From positions 1 to 6,610 of the forward strand of contig JAHFBU010000322.1 in the NCBI GenBank assembly GCA_023249795.1: DNA of 6,610 bases. The letters run 5' to 3'. Positions 1 to 5,313 of the stretch are shown in pieces; the stretch's first letter is position 1; every line of letters starts with the position of its first letter. This stretch comes from Syntrophaceae bacterium. Its GTDB lineage: Bacteria > Desulfobacterota > Syntrophia > Syntrophales > UBA5619. The position numbers were made by a program, and so were the translations under genes. The notes beneath the pieces are model-generated. The model did no database searches. It was not told the origin of the DNA and was given only the letters and a program-made list of their open reading frames with translations.

Positions 1-711
1 TTCAGGCTCGAGAACGACGCCCTGTGTTCGGGCGGCCTCTCTGACCTCCGCCATGCAATCCACAGCGAGTTTGCGCAAAGAGTCGGCCTCGATGATTTCC
101 TTTACCGTCGTGCGCGTCAGGCAACTGATGGCACAGAAGGGTGCGTTCCAGAGCAGCTTGCGCCACTGGGCTTTGCGGATATCATTGCTGACCTCGCAGG
201 GAATCTGGGCCGCCGTCAGAGCCTGTTCGATGGATTGCGTCATGTCCCGGACCGAGCCATCTAACTCGCCGAAAACGATCCTGCCCCCGGCAGAATGTTT
301 GATGCTTCCCGGTCGCACGAGCTGTGCTCCGAGATAGACGACGCCGGCCAGGGTGTGCTTCTCGCCCCAGCGCGCGGCGATCTTCTCCGCATTGTCCACG
401 CCGTTTTGGAGTGACAGTATCTGCGTTTGCTCGCCGATCAGGGGAGCCAGCGCCTGGGCAGCGGCTTCGGTGTCGTAGGATTTCACGCACAGGAGTGCCA
501 GATCGACGACGCCGACATCCCGCGACTCGGCAGTGAAGAGCGCGTCGCGGGCGCGCAGGTCGCCTTGGAAGCTTTCAATCGTTAGTCCTTCGCGCCGCAT
601 CGCCTCCAGATGGGCGCCCCGGGCGATAAAACTAACCTGGTGCGATGCCAGCGCGAGCTTTGCGCCAAAATAACCGCCGACGGCTCCCGCGCCTATCACC
701 GCGATACGCAT
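1..711 (-). CDS. panE: 2-dehydropantoate 2-reductase (ketopantoate reductase) family, C-terminus cut by window edge
   Basis: The - strand is open from an ATG at 711 down to base 1, giving 237 residues without a stop; the C-terminal part lies outside the window. The family reduces 2-dehydropantoate to pantoate with NADPH in the cytosol, a step of pantothenate and CoA synthesis. Seen in the sequence: an N-terminal Rossmann motif GAGAVGG (residues 7-13) directly after the first strand MRIAVI, the VKS segment at 77-79, LQNG at 101-104 with the usual cofactor-domain Asn, and WRKLLWN at 183-189, whose Lys185 and Asn189 match the catalytic Lys and substrate-binding Asn of the family. Full-length members have about 300 residues, so roughly 60-70 are missing. 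Arg codons are mostly CGN (15 of 17). Many genomes carry several paralogues, some in catabolic loci, so the pantoate role is likely but not certain. Confidence 0.9.
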   Translation of the reverse strand, partial: MRIAVIGAGAVGGYFGAKLALASHQVSFIARGAHLEAMRREGLTIESFQGDLRARDALFTAESRDVGVVDLALLCVKSYDTEAAAQALAPLIGEQTQILSLQNGVDNAEKIAARWGEKHTLAGVVYLGAQLVRPGSIKHSAGGRIVFGELDGSVRDMTQSIEQALTAAQIPCEVSNDIRKAQWRKLLWNAPFCAISCLTRTTVKEIIEADSLRKLAVDCMAEVREAARTQGVVLEPE

Positions 712-734
712 TGTTGTTCTCTCATGGAAAGGTG

Positions 735-763
735 ACTGTAATATCGGCTTGCGATGATGTCAA
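735..763 (-). promoter_or_regulatory. Candidate sigma70-type promoter for the panE-like gene
   Basis: Read on the - strand, a perfect TTGACA lies at 763-758, followed by a 17-base spacer and TACAGT at 740-735 (4 of 6 matches to TATAAT). Transcription would start near 728, leaving a leader of about 17 bases before the ATG at 711, with a weak purine-rich GAGAGAA as ribosome site. The match and spacing are seen directly; promoter activity is inferred. Confidence 0.4.
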
Positions 764-816
764 TTTCACCGCGGAGACAAATTTGGCTCGCGGCGGCTTA
801 AGCTTTGGCCGGCGAT

Positions 817-1032
817 ATGTTATTAAATCAAGGCATGGAAAAAATCGATCCACAGCAGGATCACGAGCGGCTGAAGCCATACGCGCCGGGTCAAAAAATC
901 ACGTTCAAGGGCAAGGCGTACACGATTCAGCGTCGCACGACCCTCGCTTCCGGTGAAGCGGCGGTGGTATTGCAGAGTGACAAAGACCAGTTCGTGATCA
1001 GCGCGAATGAGTTTCTCGCCGAAGTCCGGTAG
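817..1032 (+). CDS. Small uncharacterised protein (71 aa, or 65/75 aa with other starts)
   Basis: I do not recognise this family. The frame is open from a TTG at 805 to the TAG at 1030-1032, with in-frame ATGs at 817 and 835. None of the three has a convincing Shine-Dalgarno site; the AAGG just before 835 is too close. I chose 817 as the longest ATG form. The protein is soluble, with no signal peptide or membrane segment. Its C-terminal half alternates polar and hydrophobic residues (KITFKGKAYTIQRR, AAVVLQSDKDQFVISANEF), which suggests a small beta-barrel-like fold. The residues before the second in-frame Met look unconserved in style. It is divergent from the panE-like gene and lies 44 bases before the next gene. 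All four Arg codons are CGN, as in its left neighbours. A real gene is likely from codon style and gap filling, but its function is unknown. Confidence 0.55.
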   Translation: MLLNQGMEKIDPQQDHERLKPYAPGQKITFKGKAYTIQRRTTLASGEAAVVLQSDKDQFVISANEFLAEVR

Positions 1033-1063
1033 CCCGGCTGCGGTTTTTCAATTTACAAATCCG

Positions 1064-1070
1064 ACAGGAG
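1064..1070 (+). promoter_or_regulatory. Shine-Dalgarno site of the 1077 gene
   Basis: ACAGGAG ends six bases before the ATG at 1077. This is good spacing and supports that start over later in-frame Met codons. Confidence 0.7.
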
Positions 1071-1076
1071 CGTTGC

Positions 1077-2069
1077 ATGGGGAAAATTCGTTTGACATTA
1101 GCTTGCTGGGATTACGATCGCACCCGGGCGCTGCAAGATGGCCGGGTCGAGGTTGAAGGAGTCGATCTGACCTACCTGCCGCTGCGGGTGGAAGAGACCT
1201 TCTGGCGCATGCTCCGTTACCAGGAGTTCGACGCCTGTGAGCTTTCAATGGGATCCTACCTGATCGCGCGAGACAAAGGGCACTCTCCCTTTGTTACCAT
1301 ACCAGTGTTCCCATCGCGGGCCTTCCGCCACTCGAGCATCTTCATCAACACGGGCGCGGGCATTCAGGAACCCAAAGATCTGATCGGGAAACGGGTGGGG
1401 CTTCCCGAATACCAGATGACCATGGCGATCTGGGTTCGGGGAATTCTGCAACACGAGTACGGGGTTCACCCGGAGAAGATAAGTTGGTTCACTGGAGGAC
1501 AGGAGGAGCCGGGACGGATAGATAAAGTCAGGCACGATTTGCCGCCGAACATCGACATTCGCTCGATTGGACCTGGCATGACCCTTTCGTCGATGCTGGA
1601 GAGCGGGCAGCTCGACGCCTTGATGTCGACGTATCTGCCCTTGCCCTTCGTGCGGCGTTCTCCCAAAGTCCGCCGGTTGTTCCCCAATTTCCGCGATGTC
1701 GAGAGGGAGTATTACCGCCGAACAAAAATTTTTCCTATCATGCATTGCGTGGCGCTGAGAGAAGAGGTTTACCAGAGTTACCCCTGGGTGGCCCAGAGTC
1801 TTTGTAAGGCCTTCTGCGAGGCCAAGACGCGTTGCCAGGAGTCAATGTACGAATTTTCCGCGCTCAAATATATGCTCGCCTGGTCAATAGCCGAAATGGA
1901 AGAGGAATTGGAGATCTTCGGGGACGATCTCTGGCCCTACGGTTTAGAGGCCAACCGGCATGGCTTGGAAACTCTCGTTCAGTATGCCCATGAGCAAGGG
2001 CTGATCCAGAAAACGGTCGATGTAAAAGAGCTCTTCGCCCCCAACACCCTGGAGGATTTCAAGATTTAA
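1077..2069 (+). CDS. 4,5-dihydroxyphthalate decarboxylase-family protein (type 2 periplasmic-binding-protein fold)
   Basis: This 330-residue protein resembles the 4,5-dihydroxyphthalate decarboxylase (Pht5) family, which has the fold of ABC-transporter substrate-binding proteins but acts as a cytosolic enzyme. The classic member removes one carboxylate from 4,5-dihydroxyphthalate to give protocatechuate in phthalate breakdown. Seen here: the family-style N-terminus LACWDYDRTRAL (residues 8-19) and EGVDLTYLPL (27-36), the segment ACELSMGSYL (53-62), the binding-protein-like EPKDLIGKRVGLPEY (98-112), and LPLPFVRRSP (187-196). There is no signal peptide or lipobox, so it is unlikely to be a transporter's periplasmic receptor. 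The start is supported by ACAGGAG. The exact reaction is uncertain, because many homologues carry this name without biochemical proof. Its Arg codons (3 of 26 AGA/AGG) match the genes to its left rather than the decarboxylase/CoA-transferase genes to its right, so a functional link with them is plausible but not shown. Confidence 0.75.
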   Translation: MGKIRLTLACWDYDRTRALQDGRVEVEGVDLTYLPLRVEETFWRMLRYQEFDACELSMGSYLIARDKGHSPFVTIPVFPSRAFRHSSIFINTGAGIQEPKDLIGKRVGLPEYQMTMAIWVRGILQHEYGVHPEKISWFTGGQEEPGRIDKVRHDLPPNIDIRSIGPGMTLSSMLESGQLDALMSTYLPLPFVRRSPKVRRLFPNFRDVEREYYRRTKIFPIMHCVALREEVYQSYPWVAQSLCKAFCEAKTRCQESMYEFSALKYMLAWSIAEMEEELEIFGDDLWPYGLEANRHGLETLVQYAHEQGLIQKTVDVKELFAPNTLEDFKI

Positions 2070-2263
2070 TCGAAAGTCCTAGTGGTGCAAAAGCTTACGC
2101 TCGGCGAAGCGCTGGATGATTGGAGAATATGGGCTCATCACGATGCAGGGTGGCGCTGGAGGAAAGATGCCCAAAGAGTTGTTGGCCTTTTATGCCCCTG
2201 TCTGATAGATACTCAGAGAAAATTAACAATCGAAAAATATAATTTTCAAAAGGAGGTTTAGGA
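2070..2263. other. Intergenic spacer before the UbiD-like gene
   Basis: The spacer is 194 bases long and AT-rich toward its right end. It has no convincing terminator. A TATAAT occurs at 2238-2243 but lacks a matching -35 element and would start the transcript at the ribosome site. The frame of the preceding gene stays open after its TAA until a TAG at 2259-2261, with GTG but no ATG codons. I do not call that a gene. The Arg-codon style of the flanking genes changes across this spacer. Confidence 0.6.
2250..2256 (+). promoter_or_regulatory. Strong Shine-Dalgarno site of the UbiD-like gene
   Basis: AAGGAGG lies seven bases before the ATG at 2264. It is a near-perfect anti-16S match, fixes the start codon and points to efficient translation. 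Confidence 0.85.
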
Positions 2264-3808
2264 ATGGCGGCAGAAGCGGCGAGGAGCCTGAGGGCAATGC
2301 TCGAGGCATTGAAGAAGGACGGTCTAGTTTTGGAAACAGACCGGGAAATCAACCCGAAACTCGAAATGACGGCTATCCAAAAACTTCTGGATGGTGGTCC
2401 GCCGATAGTTTTCAACAAAGTTAAAGGCTATCCCAATGCGCGGTTGGCAACCAATGTCATGGGTTCGGATAAGATCATCGCCAGGATGTTTGGGGCAAAG
2501 GACAGAAAAGAGTTGAAGTTCAAAATCCACGAGAGCATCCTGCAACCCCTTCCGCCCAAGATCGTTGATAAGGCGCCCTGTCAGGAAGTGGTCATCGACA
2601 AGAATATCGATGTCTGGCCGGTTGTTCCCATGATCCAACATACGCCGACGGATCCGGGAAGAACTCTGGGGGGAGGCAAAACCGTAGCCTCGCCCAAACA
2701 GTTCTGGGGTGGGTGGCACATCGGCTACAACCGGATGAACTTCCGTGAGGATCTCGGGTGGAAGAACTACTCCACCTTTCAGATATCTCCGGGGTCCCAC
2801 ACCGATCAGATCATGACCAAATACTATAAAAAAGAACCGATACCCTTCACTATCAATATGGGGATTCCGCCAGCTGCAACCATGATGGCGGGATCAGGGT
2901 TCATGTATACCATTCTCCCAAGGGGCTGCGATGAGTTGGGGATTGCCGGCGCCATCCAGGGATTTCCGTTGGAAATGGTAGAATGCAAGACGATCGACGC
3001 CTATTCCATCGCAGAGGCAGAGTATGTTCTTGAAGGGTATTTGGATACAACTAGAAGGGTCTGGGAAAGCCCATTGGCCGAAAAAGACCAGAAGCAGGGA
3101 GTCTATCCTTTTCACCCCGAATGGTCCGGCTATATGGGGAAGGCCTATAGAACCTTTCAATTTAATGTCACGGCGATCACCCATCGAAAAGACAGACCGA
3201 TCTACGACCCTCTGATCGTGCACGGATACGACGACCACAACATCGGCGTGATCTGCCGCGAGGCGTGTTTCTATGAACTGGCCGAGCGGATAAGCCCGGG
3301 GTTCTGCGTTGACACCCATATCCCCATGTGCATCCCGGACTGGGGCGGCGTGATCTTCCAGGTCAAAAAGAGAAGGGTCAGGGATGAGGGCTACCCGAAA
3401 AACATACTGGCGGCGGCTCTTTCCTGCTCGCTGGGAGCCCGCTTTGCGATGGTCGTCGATCCGGACATCAACATCTACTCGACGGATGACTTGATGTGGG
3501 CGTTAGCGACCCGGGTCGATGCTAAAGAAGGTATTACGATTGTCGCGCCGGGGGGTATGGGGCAGACCTTCCAACCCGCGGAGCGCAGTTCGGCGGGTGC
3601 AAGAGAGTGGACCCAATCCAATATCAAATTCTCCGGTGCCATCGGGATCGATGCCACCGTACCCTACCAATATAAGGAAGCATTTGAGCGGGCCAGTTAT
3701 CCAATCGATGTCGTGAGCTTGAAGGATTGGTTCACTGACGAGCAAATTGAAAAGGCCAAGTCTTTTCAGGAGCCCTATGCGAAATGGTTCGGCGAATCGG
3801 GAATTTGA
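2264..3808 (+). CDS. UbiD-family prenyl-FMN-dependent decarboxylase, phthaloyl-CoA decarboxylase-like
   Basis: This 514-residue protein belongs to the UbiD family, cytosolic (de)carboxylases that use prenylated FMN and a divalent metal. Seen: GYNRMN (154-159), matching the GxYRMQ cofactor loop, so Arg157 fits the catalytic Arg; NMGIPPAA (198-205); FPLEMVECKTIDAYSIAEAEYVLEG (234-258), whose Glu253/Glu257 fit the conserved metal-site segment; Glu333 and Glu338, with the five-residue spacing of the catalytic Glu pair; VVDPDINIY (397-405); LMWALATRVD (410-419); and GIDAT (461-465). Departures are His152 where the metal-binding Asn usually stands, and no EGPFGE motif after Glu257, which is replaced by a longer segment including HPEWSGYMGKAYR (284-296). 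About 57 kDa fits the roughly 60 kDa phthaloyl-CoA decarboxylase subunit, which gives benzoyl-CoA in anaerobic phthalate degradation. With two CoA-transferase genes downstream, a CoA-thioester substrate is likely (inference). Other aromatic acids remain possible. No UbiX gene, needed for prFMN, is in the window. Confidence 0.85.
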   Translation: MAAEAARSLRAMLEALKKDGLVLETDREINPKLEMTAIQKLLDGGPPIVFNKVKGYPNARLATNVMGSDKIIARMFGAKDRKELKFKIHESILQPLPPKIVDKAPCQEVVIDKNIDVWPVVPMIQHTPTDPGRTLGGGKTVASPKQFWGGWHIGYNRMNFREDLGWKNYSTFQISPGSHTDQIMTKYYKKEPIPFTINMGIPPAATMMAGSGFMYTILPRGCDELGIAGAIQGFPLEMVECKTIDAYSIAEAEYVLEGYLDTTRRVWESPLAEKDQKQGVYPFHPEWSGYMGKAYRTFQFNVTAITHRKDRPIYDPLIVHGYDDHNIGVICREACFYELAERISPGFCVDTHIPMCIPDWGGVIFQVKKRRVRDEGYPKNILAAALSCSLGARFAMVVDPDINIYSTDDLMWALATRVDAKEGITIVAPGGMGQTFQPAERSSAGAREWTQSNIKFSGAIGIDATVPYQYKEAFERASYPIDVVSLKDWFTDEQIEKAKSFQEPYAKWFGESGI

Positions 3809-3835
3809 TTGAGATTCCATTCCGGCCGATTTGCT

Positions 3836-3874
3836 TCCCTTGCGATGATAGCCCGGTGCTGTCGTCGCAAGGGA
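3836..3874. repeat. Long hairpin between the UbiD-like and first CoA-transferase genes
   Basis: TCCCTTGCGA (3836-3845) and TCGCAAGGGA (3865-3874) are perfect inverted repeats. The pairing continues inward through G-T wobbles at 3846/3864 and 3849/3861 to a five-base loop at 3853-3857, about 17 pairs in all. An outer CCGGCC (3822-3827) can also pair with GGCCGG (3885-3890). No T-run follows on either strand, so this is not a standard intrinsic terminator. It starts 27 bases after the UbiD stop. It may protect the upstream mRNA end, attenuate downstream expression, or be a repetitive palindromic element. Confidence 0.75.
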
Positions 3875-3909
3875 GAGAGCATAAGGCCGGCAGCTTAAGT
3901 TCCACCAAT

Positions 3910-3933
3910 CTTGAACCGAAGTTAGGTTGCAAG
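3910..3933. repeat. Second, smaller hairpin in the same spacer
   Basis: CTTG AACC (3910-3917) pairs with GGTT (3925-3928) and CAAG (3930-3933) around a seven-base loop with one bulged G at 3929. A third short one, GCAG (3935-3938) with CTGC (3944-3947), follows directly. These are weak alone, but together with the large hairpin they make the leader of the CoA-transferase gene highly structured. Confidence 0.4.
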
Positions 3934-4002
3934 TGCAGCCGAACTGCCAGGAAGCCGTACAGCCAATGATATGAATTTCCCATAAACTGAGGAATTGTTT
4001 TG

Positions 4003-5256
4003 ATGGAAGAGAAAGTGAAATTGCTGAAAGATTGCCGAGTTCTTGATTTCACCAATGAAACGGCTTTCCTGTGCGGTAAAATCTTGGGCGATTTGGGCGC
4101 AGATGTCGTCAAGGTGGAGAAACCGGGAGGAGATGAATCCAGGAATCTGGGATCTTTTTTTCAGGACACCCCGCATCCTGAAAAGAATCTTTATTGGTTT
4201 TCCTACAACCATAACAAGAGAGGGATCACCTTAAATATTGAGACGGAAACCGGGAGAGAGATACTACGGAAACTGGTCGAGAATACCGATATCGTCCTGG
4301 AAACCTTTGCGCCGGGATATCTTGAAAAGTTAGGCCTGGGTTATGCTGCTTTAAGTGAAATAAATCCCAAGCTCGTCATGACGTCCGTTACCCCCTTTGG
4401 ACAGTCCGGACCTTATAAGGATTATAAAGGGTCGGATCTGGTCCTTACGGCGATGAGCGGTCTCATGTCGTCCCTCGGCGATCCGGACAAGCCGCCGGTA
4501 CGGCCTACGCTGCCTCAGTCCTATATGTGGATCGGGATGCATGCGGCAATGGGGACACTCATGCCCTATTATCATCGGGGGATGACGGGTGAAGGCCAGC
4601 ATGTGGATGTCTCGGGACAGGCAGGCGTGATCTGGGCTTTGAACCACTCTCCTTCTTTCTATGACCTGAATAAAGAGGTCCCCAGGAGAGAGGGTAGTTT
4701 TATTACGGGCAGGAGCATCACCGGGGCGATTTTCCGGGCTGTCTATCCGTGTAAAGATGGTTACGTGACCTACGTTATTTATGGAGGCCCCGCCGGGAAA
4801 CGAACGAACAGGAGATTGGTGGAATGGATGGACAGCAAGGGAATGGCGCCCGACGATCTAAAAAATAAGGATTGGGACCAATTTGATATCGCCACGGTCA
4901 CCCAGGAAGAGGTCGATCGGATCGAAGACGCCTGTATGAAATTTTTCAGAACGGTGACTAAAAAGGAATTCTTCGAGCATGTTCTCGAGAATGACATGCT
5001 CGGTTATCCGGTGGCAACGGCAAAGGAAATCTTGGAAGATGAACAACTGAGGGCAAGAGGACTGTGGCGGGAAGTGGAACACGAGGAGTTGGGAACAAAA
5101 ATCACTTATCCCGCTTTTTTTACCGTATTCTCTTCGATCGCTTGCGATTCTTGGCGTCGCGCTCCCTTGATCGGAGAGCACAACAGAGAAATCTACGGTG
5201 AAATTGGATTGGATGACAGCGACATCCTCCGCCTGAAAAGAGCGAATGTCATCTGA
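4003..5256 (+). CDS. Class III (CaiB/BaiF) CoA-transferase, catalytic-Asp-bearing subunit
   Basis: This is a 417-residue family III CoA-transferase. These enzymes move CoA from a donor thioester to a carboxylic acid through an aspartyl-CoA anhydride. Seen: ILGDLGADVVKVEKPGGDESR (27-47), the family's N-terminal Rossmann region; NKRGITLNI (71-79); DIVLETFAPG (96-105); TPFGQSGPYKD (130-140); then GSDLVLTAMSG (143-153), where Asp145 stands at the catalytic Asp position; TGEGQHVDVS in the middle; and the C-terminal APLIGEHN. I start at the ATG at 4003; a TTG at 4000 would add one residue. GAGG at 3989-3992 serves either start. It lies 194 bases after the UbiD-like gene and just before a second CoA-transferase gene whose product lacks the Asp, so the two are probably subunits of one enzyme comparable to succinyl-CoA:phthalate CoA-transferase (SptAB) or BbsEF. 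The acyl acceptor is inferred from the UbiD neighbour; 13 of 24 Arg codons are AGA/AGG. Confidence 0.88.
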   Translation: MEEKVKLLKDCRVLDFTNETAFLCGKILGDLGADVVKVEKPGGDESRNLGSFFQDTPHPEKNLYWFSYNHNKRGITLNIETETGREILRKLVENTDIVLETFAPGYLEKLGLGYAALSEINPKLVMTSVTPFGQSGPYKDYKGSDLVLTAMSGLMSSLGDPDKPPVRPTLPQSYMWIGMHAAMGTLMPYYHRGMTGEGQHVDVSGQAGVIWALNHSPSFYDLNKEVPRREGSFITGRSITGAIFRAVYPCKDGYVTYVIYGGPAGKRTNRRLVEWMDSKGMAPDDLKNKDWDQFDIATVTQEEVDRIEDACMKFFRTVTKKEFFEHVLENDMLGYPVATAKEILEDEQLRARGLWREVEHEELGTKITYPAFFTVFSSIACDSWRRAPLIGEHNREIYGEIGLDDSDILRLKRANVI

Positions 5257-5265
5257 AAAATTGCA

Positions 5266-5273
5266 GGAAGGAG
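5266..5273 (+). promoter_or_regulatory. Strong Shine-Dalgarno site stranded upstream of the second CoA-transferase gene
   Basis: GGAAGGAG is the best ribosome site in the spacer. It is 10 bases from a TTG (5284) and 40 bases from the likely ATG start (5314). It also sits 17 bases before an ATG at 5291 that opens an 8-residue peptide, whose TGA (5315-5317) overlaps the ATGATG start region. It may therefore work through coupled re-initiation or through the TTG. Confidence 0.5.
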
Positions 5274-5283
5274 TATTCGCGCC

Positions 5284-5304
5284 TTGCGCCATGCGCTTTG
5301 CGCG
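5284..5304 (+). repeat. Three tandem 7-mers, consensus (T/A)TGCGCN
   Basis: TTGCGCC, ATGCGCT and TTGCGCG follow each other without gaps. They lie exactly between the strong ribosome site and the ATG of the second CoA-transferase gene. The unit length is not a multiple of three, so a change in copy number would shift the frame of any start inside the array. Confidence 0.6.
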
Positions 5305-5313
5305 TTTTCCAGG

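Noticed and set aside
748..758. 11-mer CTTGCGATGAT shared with the left arm of the hairpin at 3839-3849
   Set aside because: The first copy has no matching inverted arm beside it and the shared stretch is short, so coincidence is the simplest explanation.
53..956. Several + strand open frames inside the panE-like gene and the divergent spacer
   Set aside because: The - strand reading gives a ketopantoate reductase with Rossmann and catalytic motifs over the whole of 1-711. The + strand translations are Arg/Ser-rich with no family likeness, and the 645-956 frame conflicts with the better-supported small gene.
1019..1056. Possible terminator after the small gene (GC-rich stretch followed by GGTTTTT)
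   Set aside because: Only four-base stems such as CCGG/CCGG can be drawn, and they are not placed directly before the T-run. Too weak to call.
2238..2243. Perfect TATAAT upstream of the UbiD-like gene
   Set aside because: No -35-like hexamer lies 15-19 bases upstream, and the transcript would begin at the Shine-Dalgarno site about 14 bases before the ATG. It is probably chance in an AT-rich stretch.
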